From assembly GCA_014284505.1 (NCBI GenBank), contig JAAFYY010000001.1, positions 7,923,845 through 7,987,844 of the forward strand: DNA of 64,000 nt. The letters are read 5' to 3'. The position numbers and the translations under genes are program-made. Shown piece by piece: positions 18,509-27,394 of the stretch (positions are counted from its first letter, which is position 1; each line of letters starts with the position of its first letter). The DNA is from Streptacidiphilus sp. 4-A2. GTDB taxonomy: Bacteria > Actinomycetota > Actinomycetes > Streptomycetales > Streptomycetaceae. Below the pieces are notes generated by a model. The model had not been told where the DNA came from, ran no database searches, and saw only the letters and a program-made list of their open reading frames with translations.

Positions 18509-18892
18509 ATGGCTTACCCCAGCAGCTACAAGTACACCCGGGAGCACGAGTGGCTCCAGGTCGACGGCAAGACGGCCTCGGTCGGCCTGACGGACTTCGC
18601 GCAGAAGGAGCTCGGCGACATCGTCTTCGTGGAACTGCCGGAGGTGGGCAAGGTGTTCCAGGCTGAGGAAGCCTTCGGCACCGTGGAGTCGGTGAAGGCG
18701 GTGTCCGAGCTCTACGCACCCGTCTCGGGCAAGGTCACCGCGACCAACACCGACCTCAGTGACGACCCGGAACTGATCAACGAGGACGCCAACAGCACCT
18801 GGCTCATCAAGATCCAGATGTCCGACACCAAGGAGCTGGACGGCCTGCTCAGTGCCGACCAGTACCAGGCGTACATCGCTCAGGAGTCGTAA
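18509..18892 (+). CDS. gcvH: Glycine cleavage system H protein, second copy
   Basis: 127 aa, intact. The lipoyl-attachment block ESVKAVSELYAPVSG and the N-terminal YTREHEWLQV are those of GcvH, the lipoylated shuttle of the glycine cleavage complex. ATG 18509 is set by GGAGG at 18499-18503. A second, differently diverged GcvH lies with glyA and gcvT at 37353. This copy stands alone with no gcvT or gcvP, so it may serve another lipoyl-dependent step or relay. Its 3' end overlaps the convergent gene by about 44 bases. Confidence 0.92.
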   Translation: MAYPSSYKYTREHEWLQVDGKTASVGLTDFAQKELGDIVFVELPEVGKVFQAEEAFGTVESVKAVSELYAPVSGKVTATNTDLSDDPELINEDANSTWLIKIQMSDTKELDGLLSADQYQAYIAQES

Positions 18893-19805
18893 CTCCGGAC
18901 GCCATTGACCGGATCGCACGGCGGATCCCCTCCACGCGGGAACGCACGCCGTCGGCATCGGGGCCATTCCGGAACATCTCCGGTACGTCACCCCGGCACA
19001 CCCTGCACAACCCGCCGGGCAGCGCTTCCAGGCTGCCCGGCACACCGCAATTCGCGCATTCCAGCATCCGGCGGACGACCCGCACCGGCTGCACACTGCG
19101 CTCCGGAGGCCGGACGGTGGCGGGCGGCATCTTGGCGATGAGCCGTTTGCGCGCCAATGCGCCCGCACAGTGCACAGTCTCCGGCAGGCCGGCGGTCAGC
19201 GCCGTCGTGAGGTGGCCTGCGGTCGCCCCGCAGGCCAGCCACTCGGCCGCCAGCCCCTCCAGCTCCTGGCATTCGGAAGCCGAGAGCGCCATCCGGCCAT
19301 CGGCCCGCCCGAGCCCCGCCAACGCCTCGTACGCGGCGGACCGGACCGGCCGCGACTGACGCGGCTCCTCCTTCGGCTGAATCTCCTTCTCCAGCAAGGA
19401 AGATGGCGATGCATCAGAACCCTTCCCCGCGAGAAACCGGCTCCACCAGCCGTCGTCCCGCGCGGTGCGGGAGAAATATGTCCGGTACACCCAGCGGATC
19501 CGTCGGCCACCGGCGTTCACCAGGATCCGGCACAGGTGACCGGCGGCGGAGAGCCTGCTCAGCGCCGACCGCACGGCCTGCTGGCCGTAGAGCGGCTGCT
19601 CCCGGGCGAGGGTCTTGGTGTCGATGGCGGCGCCGTCGGGCAAACGGTCGATAAAGGCCGCGAGATACGCTTCGCGTGCGGGCAGGTGTGCGAAGTCCCC
19701 TTCGCGGCGCGGCTTCTGGCCCGAAGCCGAAACTTTTCCATACCCCGACGCGGCCATTGGCGGGGCGTACGGGCGGGTGTCAGCGCTAATGTTGTCGATA
19801 GCCAC
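18849..19805 (-). CDS. Winged-helix DNA-binding protein with C-terminal zinc ribbon
   Basis: 318 aa, intact. The N-terminal half has a winged-helix pattern (AIDTKTLAREQPLYGQQAVR, SALSRLSAAGHLCRI, then GGRRIRWVYRTYF). The C-terminus has two CxxC pairs (CANCGVPGS and CRVCRGD), a likely zinc ribbon. This architecture is common in Streptomyces as a helix-turn-helix protein of unknown target. The 3' end overlaps the end of the second gcvH. Confidence 0.7.
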   Translation of the reverse strand: MAIDNISADTRPYAPPMAASGYGKVSASGQKPRREGDFAHLPAREAYLAAFIDRLPDGAAIDTKTLAREQPLYGQQAVRSALSRLSAAGHLCRILVNAGGRRIRWVYRTYFSRTARDDGWWSRFLAGKGSDASPSSLLEKEIQPKEEPRQSRPVRSAAYEALAGLGRADGRMALSASECQELEGLAAEWLACGATAGHLTTALTAGLPETVHCAGALARKRLIAKMPPATVRPPERSVQPVRVVRRMLECANCGVPGSLEALPGGLCRVCRGDVPEMFRNGPDADGVRSRVEGIRRAIRSMASGVTTPERCTPGTGRH

Positions 19806-20033
19806 AGGATCGCCTTTGGATCATGATGGTCAAACCCCCGTCTGGTGTCGTAAGCACCGGCGGGGTTGTCTGTTGTTGCGCACGCTACACGCCGACAGCG
19901 CAGCGTCGCGACCTGGTAACGAATAGTCATACTTGCAGGCGCGGCCGCCTCTGGGAGGGTGGGTGGGTTGTTCAACCCACCCATTCCTTACAAACGTCGC
20001 TCGCCTCCCGCCGCCTGCTACCCGAGCGCCGGG

Positions 20034-20225
20034 CTACCCCACATCCTGCCTGGCCGCGAACGCCACGAACTCCGCCCAAGCGCCGGGCGCAAAGGCCAAC
20101 TGCGGCCCAGACTTGTCCTTCGAGTCCCGGACATGAACAGCGTCGAGGCAGGCAGCGACCTCGACGCAGTCGCCGCCCTCAGTGCCGCTGTAGCTCGACT
20201 TGAACCATGCCACTTCGCTGCTCAT
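20034..20225 (-). CDS. DUF397 small protein, partner of an Scr1-type regulator
   Basis: 63 aa. It has the DUF397 pattern WFKSSYSGTEGGDCVEVA, then VHVRDSKD and FAPGAWAEFVAFA. Its ATG overlaps the stop of the HTH gene upstream (ATGA). Scr1/DUF397 pairs are abundant in streptomycetes and resemble the WhiJ/BldB-type developmental regulators or toxin-antitoxin-like modules; the target here is unknown. Confidence 0.88.
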   Translation of the reverse strand: MSSEVAWFKSSYSGTEGGDCVEVAACLDAVHVRDSKDKSGPQLAFAPGAWAEFVAFAARQDVG

Positions 20226-21031
20226 AGTTCCTCCGCTAGTTCGCTGATGAACCGTGCCGACTCCTCAGGGTTGAGGGCCTGTCGAAGGATCATTGCATGG
20301 CGCTGTGTCAGCAGGCTTACCTTCTCCGGGTCCGAGTAGAGCAGGGCCGCCGCCTGCCCCTCTTCGTAGGCGAGCCGATCATGTCCTGGCGTCTCCAGGA
20401 GAACGAAGGGCCCGTTGACCCCTGGATGTGCGCCAGTGGACGGGACAACTTGAACGGCCACATGACGGGGACTCCCTGCTGCCAGCAGATGAAGCAGTTG
20501 CTGCCGATGTGTTGCATCGTCGCTGATGCGGCGATGCAGAGCGGCCTCTTCGATCAGGAAGCTGAAGGACTTGGTCTGCTTCTTCAGTAAGTCCTGGCGT
20601 TCGAGTCGGGCGACGACGCGCTCTTCGACCGTTTCGTCGTCCAGCGGCGGCCAGTGCGCGTTCATGAGCGCTCGCGCTGTGGCCTCGGTCTGGAGCAGCC
20701 CAGGAATGAGCTGGTTTTGGTAGGAGTTGAGCACGGTGGCCTCGGCCTCGTAGCGCATGAAGTCCTGCGAAAACGAGGGAAATTTCTCCGGCTTCAGGTA
20801 CTCCGCAGCCGCCACCAGCAACCCTCGCGCGCTGCACCGCTCGTCCGCGACCTCAAGCAGTCGCAACGTCGGCCGCCGCCGTCCCTGCTCCATCGACTTG
20901 ACCGTCTCGATCTCGTAGTTGGCGGCCTTGGCCAACTCCTCACGTGTGACGCTTGCTTGGGTACGCCAGAGCTTGATCTGGTTTCCGCAGTACCGCCACG
21001 CCATCGGCGGCTGGGAGGCCTCGGTCATCAA
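20222..21031 (-). CDS. Scr1-family HTH (XRE) regulator
   Basis: 269 aa, intact. An N-terminal XRE helix-turn-helix (VTREELAKAANYEIETVKSM, then EQGRRRPTLRLL) is followed by the Scr1 ligand-like domain (QNQLIPGLLQTEATARALMN and RHVAVQVVPSTGAHPG). It is coupled to the DUF397 gene. It diverges from a RsbW-like ATPase gene 168 bases away, a grouping often seen in Streptomyces. Confidence 0.9.
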   Translation of the reverse strand: MMTEASQPPMAWRYCGNQIKLWRTQASVTREELAKAANYEIETVKSMEQGRRRPTLRLLEVADERCSARGLLVAAAEYLKPEKFPSFSQDFMRYEAEATVLNSYQNQLIPGLLQTEATARALMNAHWPPLDDETVEERVVARLERQDLLKKQTKSFSFLIEEAALHRRISDDATHRQQLLHLLAAGSPRHVAVQVVPSTGAHPGVNGPFVLLETPGHDRLAYEEGQAAALLYSDPEKVSLLTQRHAMILRQALNPEESARFISELAEEL

Positions 21032-21199
21032 CCGCCCCTGTTCTGTCCAGGTACACCACGGGTACCGACACCTTCTGTACCCGAGTCGTCACTCCCGAGG
21101 CTATTCCTTGGCCGCCACCGTAGGAGCGTCGATTGGCGGAATTGCGCACCCCCGGGTGACGCCCGACCGCCGTGCCCATCCTGCGTGACAAGGACTTCG

Positions 21200-21665
21200 A
21201 TGGCCGCGCCCTCCACACCTCGCACCACCACGCCCACCATCACCGACTGGCAACTGCCCCGGCACCCCGCAGCGTCGGTCGCTCCCGTGAACTGCTGCGC
21301 GCGTTGGCCCGCTCCTGGGGGCTGTGGGAGGAAACGACCGAAACGGCCGTCCTGCTGCTCAGTGAGCTGGTGACCAACGCCTGCCAGCACGCGCGCGTGC
21401 CTCCTGGGCGCCAGATCGGCATCCGCTCCGTCCTGCTCGACGGGACCCTGCGCATCGAGGTCTCGGACGCCAGTGACGACCTTCCTCAACCGCGCCGCGC
21501 CGCACCCGACGACGAGTCGGGCCGAGGCCTCGCCCTCGTCGCCGCCCTCGCCTTCACCTGGGGCGCCCACCCCCGCCCCACGGCATCGGCAAGACCGTCT
21601 GGTTCGAGCTGCGCGCGCTCGCCGATGCCGACTCCTGCGGAAGGCCGGCACGTCAGCCGCAGTGA
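21200..21665 (+). CDS. RsbW-like ATP-binding protein (HATPase_c_2)
   Basis: About 155 aa across indels near 21263 and 21575. It begins M-A-A-P-S-T at ATG 21200 with the block ITDWQLPRHP, then SRELLRALARSWGLWEET, the N-box LLLSELVTNACQHAR and the ATP-lid block DDESGRGLALVAALA. It ends HGIGKTVWFELRALADAD. Such single-domain kinases-like ATPases include anti-sigma factors; its partner is unknown. The 3' half is echoed by a decayed copy at 23560-23745. Confidence 0.8.
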
Positions 21666-21712
21666 CGGCGGATAGCCTGGGAACTCCTCGCTCGCTGCGG
21701 ACAGGACTGGGC

Positions 21713-22333
21713 GTGGAGAACTCCCAACGAACACGGATACGCGCCGGAGACACGGCGGCCTTCGCCGCGCTCTTCGACACCCATGGCCAGGCCGTCCACC
21801 GCTACGCCGCACGCAGCACCGGCGACTGGTCCACCGCCGAGGACGTGGTCTCGCTGACCTTCCTGGAGGCCTGGCGGCTGCGGGGCTCGCTGCACGAGGA
21901 GGGCGGCCCGCTGCTCCCGTGGCTGTTCGGCATCGCCACCAACGTGCTGCGCAACACGGCACGTTCGGCGCGTCGGCACCGGGCCGCGATGGAACGCCTG
22001 CCGCCGCGCGAGCTCGTCCCGGACTTCGCCGACGAACTGGTGGACCGGATGCACGACGCGGCGAAGGTGGCTGCGGCCCAGCGCGCGCTGGCGGCGCTGC
22101 GGCGCCCGGAGCGGGAGGTGTTCGCGCTGGTGGTCTGGTCCGGCCTGGACTACGTCTCGGCAGCGGAGGCTCTGGGCGTGCCGGTGGGTACCGTCCGCTC
22201 GCGCCTCTCCCGCGCCCGGACCCGCCTCCAGGCGCTCGCCGCAAAGGAGTTGGAACTCGCTTCCGAGTCCGGACAGTACCGGGCAGGACGGGATGAACCT
22301 TCCCAGTCGTACCAGAAGGGAACAAACCGATGA
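21713..22333 (+). CDS. RNA polymerase sigma-70 family (ECF-type) factor
   Basis: 206 aa. Region 2 is seen in FAALFDTHGQAVHRYAARST, then EDVVSLTFLEAWRLRG, and region 4 in LRRPEREVFALVVWSGLDYV, then SAAEALGVPVGTVRSRLSRA. GTG 21713 is chosen because it starts the standard N-terminus. Its stop overlaps the ATG of the following gene (ATGA), the usual pairing with a CU044_5270-family membrane protein. Confidence 0.88.
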   Translation: MENSQRTRIRAGDTAAFAALFDTHGQAVHRYAARSTGDWSTAEDVVSLTFLEAWRLRGSLHEEGGPLLPWLFGIATNVLRNTARSARRHRAAMERLPPRELVPDFADELVDRMHDAAKVAAAQRALAALRRPEREVFALVVWSGLDYVSAAEALGVPVGTVRSRLSRARTRLQALAAKELELASESGQYRAGRDEPSQSYQKGTNR

Positions 22334-23408
22334 ACGCCGCCCCGAGCCCGGAAGAGCGGGCCGAGTTGTCCGCCTCCTGCCCGACCCCGGCGCACCGGCC
22401 CTCACGGACGACCGCCGCACTGTACTGAGGGGGCACCTGATGACCGAGATCCACAAGCCCGCAGGACCGTCGACCGTCCGCCGTGTGTGGCTGGCCGCAG
22501 GCGCGCTGACTGCGGCGGCTGCCACCGTCGCCGCGCTCGCGCTGACCAGCTCCGGCAGCACCACCGGCCCCGGCGGCACCACCACCGCCCTGATGGCGGT
22601 CGGCGAGCCCCTCGCGGGTTCGCACCAGCAGGCGGTGCAGCTGCTGGACAGCATCGCCGACACGGCCTACAGCGTGAACAGCGACACCGCGCCGCGCGGC
22701 GACCAGTTCGTCTACGTGGAGAGCAAGGCAAGCTCGTACGGCATCGTGCAGAACTCCGGCGGCAAGGGCACGGTCCACTTCTACGGCCCGACCGAGCGGC
22801 AGCTCTGGCTGTCGGTGGACGGCAGCCAGGCGGGCCTGCTGGAGGCCCCGGACGCCACTCCGCCGTTGCCCCACCAGTCGCTGGACCCCGTCACCCAGCC
22901 GAGCATCCAGACCCCCACCTACGCCTACCTGGCCACGCTGCCGACCGACCCGCACGAGCTGTTGAAGCTCATCTACGCCCAGACCAAGGGCAAGGGACAC
23001 ACTCCCGACGACGAGGCCTTCGTGGCCATCGGCGATGCGCTGGGCGGGACAACGGCTCCGGCGGCGGTCAGCGCCGCCTTCTACCGGGCAGCGGCGCTGA
23101 TCCCTGGCACGGAACTGGTGCCGAACGCCGTGGACACGCTGGGTCGCAAGGGCGTGGGTATCGCGCGTGAGGACAGCTTCGGGGTGCGCACCGAGTGGAT
23201 CTTCGATGCGAAGACCCACGAGTTCCTCGCCTCGGAGTCGGTCCAGGCAGTCGACAGCGCCACGCTGCCGAATCCGTCGAACAGCCCCTCACTCAGCGCG
23301 AGCGCGCAGCAGGACGTCACCGACCCCGACATCAAGGCCGGCACCATACTGACCAGCACCGCAGTCATCACCCGCGCCGTCGTGTCCCAGTCCGGCCAAC
23401 TGCCATAG
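22330..23408 (+). CDS. CU044_5270-family protein, partner of the upstream sigma factor
   Basis: About 359 aa with one indel near 22375. The N-terminus (MNAAPSPEERAEL, then LLPDPGAPALTDDRR) is cytoplasmic, followed by one membrane segment ([19 protein letters not shown]) and an extracytoplasmic domain containing GDQFVYVESKA and GVGIAREDSFGVRTEWIFD. The family sits next to ECF sigma genes in actinobacteria and is thought to act as an anti-sigma or sensor protein. Translation is coupled to the sigma gene. Confidence 0.78.
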
Positions 23409-23559
23409 CCCCCACCCCTCCCGCTCACCCCTGAGGGGGGCGCCGGCCCAGCGCCCACCCCGCCCCGACCCGCCCCCTCAGCGCCGAGGTGCTCCGCCGG
23501 GAAGCCGTCCGCACCCACAGACCAACCACCATCCACTCCGCGTCCCGGTCTCCTCGACC

Positions 23560-23745
23560 ACGGCTCCCCCCCGAGGGCGATTCAGGCCGAGGCCTCGCCC
23601 CCGTCTTGCCTTCGCCCGGGGCGCCTGCCCCGCTTCCGCCCCTGCGACATCGGCAAAGCCAGCTCGGTTCGAGCTCGCGGATTCCGTGGGTTCTTGAGGC
23701 TGTGCGGCGGGACGGCGCGCAACCCTGGGGAAGCTCCTGGCTGGC
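23560..23745 (+). pseudogene. Decayed copy of the RsbW-like ATPase 3' end
   Basis: This stretch, inside a 410-base gap (23409-23818), resembles 21500-21690 base by base. A shared core reads as D-S-G-R-G-L-A followed by altered residues, and the GACATCGGCAAAG and GGTTCGAGCT pieces match GGCATCGGCAAGA and GGTTCGAGCT there. Frames are broken and the N-terminal half is absent. It looks like the remnant of a duplicated cassette. Confidence 0.6.
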
Positions 23746-23818
23746 CCTCTTGACCGTGTGCGTCACTCCGGCAATGGTCGTGGAATCAGGTACTACCGAC
23801 TTGGCAGGGAGACCAGTC

Positions 23819-24073
23819 ATGGATCTGGAGTTCATTGGTGTTGACCCCGATTCGGACAAGATCAATTGCCCCACGTTCTGGGTGAGCCACGACACGCAGG
23901 AGATCGTCACCCAAGGCTGGAATGCTGGGGCCGAGTTGCTGGATGCATGCCGTGAGACCGGGGAGATCCCCGACACTGAGTCTGTCGTCCGGATTCCGTT
24001 CCGGATGATCCCGTTACTGAGGGAGGCTTGCGATGCTGCCGAGCGCGGAACTGCCGGACGCGCACAGCTTTGA
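23819..24073 (+). CDS. Small hypothetical protein, coupled to DUF6879
   Basis: 84 aa, starting MDLEFIGVDPDSDKINCPTF. ATG 23819 has GGCAGGGA nearby. It overlaps the start of the DUF6879 gene by 41 bases and ends in a Glu/Arg-rich helix (MIPLLREACDAAERG). Small genes of this size commonly precede DUF6879 in Streptomyces. No catalytic motif is visible. Confidence 0.7.
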   Translation: MDLEFIGVDPDSDKINCPTFWVSHDTQEIVTQGWNAGAELLDACRETGEIPDTESVVRIPFRMIPLLREACDAAERGTAGRAQL

Positions 24074-24566
24074 GAAGCTGATGGACGCTGCTGAACGGTC
24101 AGCTGTGCACCTGGAGATGCGTGATGTCTACGAGGTGGATGCGAGTGATGAGGACTTCCAGCACTGGCGGCGCACCGGTCGGCGTCGTGAGGATCCCGAG
24201 TACTGGTCGGAGTGGAGCGATCTGATCGGCAGAGCTACCGCTCGGGGTGTGTCCGTCCGCCGTGCTCGCATTGTTTCCGAGCCGGTCACGGAGTACATCA
24301 GGTTCGAGCACGCGGGCACTGACAGCATCATCGCTGCTGGTGAGGCTGTGCGCTGGACCCCCCGGCGGAACGTCTCAGACATCGCCTTGCCTGGGAACGA
24401 CTTCTGGCTGTTCGACGACCGGGTGGTCCGCTTCGGTTTCTTCTCCGGCGATGGCTCCTACACCGGCGAGGAGTGGACAGAACTCTCAGCCGTAGTGCGG
24501 CTCTGCACTGCGGCATTCGCCGCTGTGTGGGAGCGCGGAGTCGCGCATGAGGAGTACAAGGTCTGA
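24033..24566 (+). CDS. DUF6879 family protein
   Basis: 177 aa, intact. The family pattern is seen in SAVHLEMRDVYEVDASDEDF, then RRARIVSEPVTEYIRFEHAG and FWLFDDRVVRFGFFSGDGSY. DUF6879 genes usually sit just before an Scr1-like XRE gene, as here. The function is unknown; the pairing suggests a regulator or toxin-antitoxin-like module analogous to DUF397/Scr1. Confidence 0.8.
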   Translation: MLPSAELPDAHSFEKLMDAAERSAVHLEMRDVYEVDASDEDFQHWRRTGRRREDPEYWSEWSDLIGRATARGVSVRRARIVSEPVTEYIRFEHAGTDSIIAAGEAVRWTPRRNVSDIALPGNDFWLFDDRVVRFGFFSGDGSYTGEEWTELSAVVRLCTAAFAAVWERGVAHEEYKV

Positions 24567-24593
24567 CGCGCAGGCGCGCGCGACTGCCAGCCC

Positions 24594-25442
24594 ATGCCCA
24601 TGTCGCCCTCATCCAGCGCTCAGACTGCCCGCAAGGCTCTCGCCGACCGCCTCGGTGAGATCCGTCGGGAGGCCGAACTCACCGGGCGTGAGCTGGCTGC
24701 ACTCGCCGGCTGGAGTGCTGCCAAGTCAAGCCGGATCGAAAACGCCAAGACGGCTCCCTCGAACGCGGACATCCGGGCCTGGTGCGAGGCATGCGGCGCT
24801 CAGGAGCAGGCTGCTGACCTCATCGCGGCCAAATACAACTCGGACTCCATGTATGTCGAATGGCGGCGCAAGCAGCGCACGGGCCTGCGCAGGCTCCAGG
24901 AGGAGACAGTTCCCCTGTTCGAGCGTACTCGCCGCTTTCGTGTCTACTGCTCGAACCTTGTCCCAGGCCTGTTTCAGACCGATGCCTATGCGACTGCCCT
25001 GCTCACCTCGATCACGCGCTCTCGAGGCATCCCCAATGACGTGCCAGAGGCTGTCGCCGCACGGATGGCCCGCTGCCAGGTGATCCGTCACGGTGACCAC
25101 CGCTTCGCTGTCCTCGTCGAGGAGGAGGTGCTCTACTTCCGGATCGGTGACGACGCGGTGATGGCCGGGCAACTTGGCTACCTCCTGTCGGTCATGGTGC
25201 TCCCATCGGTCTCGCTCGGCATCATCCCCAGGACCGGGAAGCGCCCGATGTGGCCAGTTGAGACGTTCATGGTCTACGACGACCGCCTCGCCGCAGTGGA
25301 ACTCCTTTCGGCTGATGTGACCGTATCCACCCCCAGTGAGGTCGACATCTATGTGAGGGCCTTCGGCGAGCTGGCCGAGCTGGCGGTCTACGGTGCTGCG
25401 GCGCGAGAGTTGCTCACCAGGGCCATTAGCTCGCTCGGGTAG
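24594..25442 (+). CDS. Scr1-family HTH (XRE) regulator, second cassette
   Basis: 282 aa, intact. The HTH is in LTGRELAALAGWSAAKSSRI, then ENAKTAPSNADIRAW. The Scr1 domain follows (CSNLVPGLFQTDAYATALLT and VLPSVSLGIIPRTGKRPMWP). ATG 24594 is used; a second ATG at 24600 is possible. It lies 27 bases after the DUF6879 stop on the same strand. It is a distant relative of the regulator at 20222. Confidence 0.88.
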   Translation: MPMSPSSSAQTARKALADRLGEIRREAELTGRELAALAGWSAAKSSRIENAKTAPSNADIRAWCEACGAQEQAADLIAAKYNSDSMYVEWRRKQRTGLRRLQEETVPLFERTRRFRVYCSNLVPGLFQTDAYATALLTSITRSRGIPNDVPEAVAARMARCQVIRHGDHRFAVLVEEEVLYFRIGDDAVMAGQLGYLLSVMVLPSVSLGIIPRTGKRPMWPVETFMVYDDRLAAVELLSADVTVSTPSEVDIYVRAFGELAELAVYGAAARELLTRAISSLG

Positions 25443-25579
25443 TTTGCGTGTAACCCCGTGCAATGCCCTCGCGCCAGGAATCCCGGCGCTCCTGACGTCG
25501 ATGCCATGAGGCCGACAGCAGTACCTACGGCCCGTCAGGTTCGCTGACCATCAGGCAATCATGACGAGAGGACAGCACG

Positions 25580-26088
25580 ATGACCGTCATGCTCGACGTC
25601 CCTGCCGCCTTCACCTACCGCGACCCCCGCGCGCTGCTGAACGCGGTCCGCCCGCACGTCAAGGAGCTGACCCTCAACGTGTTCGAGGGGAATGCGACAG
25701 CGGCGACCTGTACGACCGGGAGGCGGCCCTCCTGTTGCGGGACAACACCATGGTCCGCAACATGGCTGAGCGCATCCTCAACAATGCCATCGCTTACACG
25801 ATCACCGCCATGGAACACCCCGACGTCCACATCGGCGTCGGCAAGATCGTTGACATCGGCGTGCACCAGCTTCTGCTCGACACGCCGGTGTACTTCGCGA
25901 TCTGCGAGGTCTACAACGGCGGCCGATACAAGCACCACGCGCCCTTCATCCAGCGCCGCCGAGACGGCATCGTCATCCGTACCGCCGAGTTCCTGCGGGC
26001 CAACGGGTTCGACGCCGACGAGGAACTGTGGGTCATGGATGGAACCGACTGCTCCCCGTGCGACTCCAAGGTCCCCGACAGCCACTGA
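25580..26088 (+). CDS. Conserved actinomycete protein of unknown function
   Basis: About 169 aa with one indel near 25692. The pattern ALLLRDNTMVRNMAERILNN, then VDIGVHQLLLDTPVYFAICE and HHAPFIQRRRDG resembles Streptomyces proteins often labelled glycine-rich-domain-containing, which share a buried His/Asp motif (VDxxxHxLxLDTxxY). The C-terminus has CSPCDSK. I do not know its function. Confidence 0.6.
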
Positions 26089-26165
26089 GCCTGCCTATGT
26101 ATGGTGCCGCTTCTCATTCCTCGAAACGGGAAGCGGCACCCCGGCACCACGACAAGGGAAGTCCG

Positions 26166-26828
26166 TTGCCTGTACAGCACAATCTCGACTCCGAGCGCGA
26201 ATTGTGGGACACCTACGCGGCCGGTATCAAGGACGACGTGTTCGCGTCGCCCCGCTTCGGGTGGACCCAGTACGCGGGGCACGGCCCGGGCCCGGAGCTG
26301 CTGGGGGAGCCGAGGAGTGTCCTGGAGATCGGCTGCGGGAGCGGCCGGGCGCTGGCCGCGCTCGCTGAGCAGGGGGTCAGGGCCACCGGCCTGGATCTCT
26401 CCCCAGTGATGGTCGCCAAGGTAACCGAGCGGTGGAAGGAGACCGGCGCGCAGTTCATCTGTGGAGACGCACTCGACCACCTCAGCCGCACTGCAGACAC
26501 CTTTGACGCGGTGTACTCCGTCTTCGGTGCGGCCTGGTTCACCGACCCCGCCAGACTCCTCCCGCTGATCGCCCGACGGCTCAACCCCGGCGGCCGGCTG
26601 GTCTTCTCCCAGGCCCCGGCCATCCCCGGCGCCTACGGCCCCCAGGGCATGTACAAGGGCGGCTTCGCCGGACCAGCCATGTACGCCTACCGCTACAGCT
26701 ACACCCCGCGCCGCTGGCACACCCTGCTCCAGCGCGCAGGCTTCGTCGACCCGCTCGCCGAGGTGCTCGACGCCCCGACCCCAGGCCACATCGGCACACT
26801 GATCGTCCGGGCCGTGAAGGCGCCGTGA
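26166..26828 (+). CDS. Class I SAM-dependent methyltransferase
   Basis: 220 aa. Motif I is VLEIGCGSGRALAAL, followed by the acidic residue in GLDLSPVM, then FDAVYSVFGAAWFTDP and the RRLNPGGRLVFSQ block. TTG 26166 is chosen because it follows AAGGGAAG at the right distance and no ATG/GTG fits the domain start. The substrate is unknown. A decayed copy of its 5' end lies at 27159-27232. Confidence 0.82.
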   Translation: MPVQHNLDSERELWDTYAAGIKDDVFASPRFGWTQYAGHGPGPELLGEPRSVLEIGCGSGRALAALAEQGVRATGLDLSPVMVAKVTERWKETGAQFICGDALDHLSRTADTFDAVYSVFGAAWFTDPARLLPLIARRLNPGGRLVFSQAPAIPGAYGPQGMYKGGFAGPAMYAYRYSYTPRRWHTLLQRAGFVDPLAEVLDAPTPGHIGTLIVRAVKAP

Positions 26829-26901
26829 CCCATTACCCGTCAGTGGCGCCGGGGCCCGCGTCCCCGAACCGGCCATCGGTCCGGTCGCTTTCTCCAACTG
26901 C

Positions 26902-27147
26902 ATGCTGGCCGAGGCTGAGTTCTCCCGCAGTGACCTGACCGAAATGGTCTTCGACAGCTGCACGCTACGACAGACCGAGTTCGGACCTGGCACCTACCGC
27001 GACACCGACCTGCGTGGCAGCGACTTGAGCACTCTCCGGGGTGCCGGGAACCTCAAGCGCGCGATCATCTCCCCGTTCCAGGAATCCGAACTCGCCCGGG
27101 CACTGATCAGCGACCTGGACCTGACCGTTGCTGACGATCCGCAGTAA
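26902..27147 (+). pseudogene. Pentapeptide-repeat protein fragment
   Basis: 81 aa with pentapeptide-like steps (AEFSRSDLTEMVFDSCTLRQ, DLRGSDLSTLRG) and an end typical of such proteins (SPFQESELARALISDLDL). The frame is open upstream of ATG 26902 (I-G-P-V-A-F-S-N-C), which points to a missing 5' part or an indel. Full family members have about 200 aa. Confidence 0.6.
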
Positions 27148-27158
27148 GCCGCATCCCG

Positions 27159-27232
27159 CGACACCACGACTGAGGGAAGGGGTTACCCGTACGGCACAGT
27201 CAAGGGCGACGTCTCCGCGTCGCCCCGGTGAA
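27159..27232 (+). pseudogene. Decayed 5' fragment of the upstream methyltransferase gene
   Basis: These bases align with 26143-26260: CACCACGAC, GGGAAG, TACCCGTACGGCACA versus TGCCTGTACAGCACA, then TCAAGGGCGACGT and CGCGTCGCCCCG. About 45 bases of the original are missing between the two matching parts and the frame stops early. The other bases of the 27148-27394 gap show nothing I recognise. Confidence 0.65.
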
Positions 27233-27394
27233 CACTGAGGAGCGTCTGCTCGGGTGTCGGCTGGACCGGGCTGGCTGAGGGGGCGGTCGGGCGTGGGGTG
27301 AGCTGGATGGTTGCTGCTGCGAAGGCGGCTGCCAGCAATCTTGCTCGTCTCGGTGGGCGTGAGGGCTCACAGGGGATTTCCAGGGTGATGCGGA

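Noticed and set aside
18849-18892. Overlap of gcvH and the HTH gene as evidence that one is false
   Set aside because: Both proteins have clear family signatures and short convergent overlaps are common in this group.
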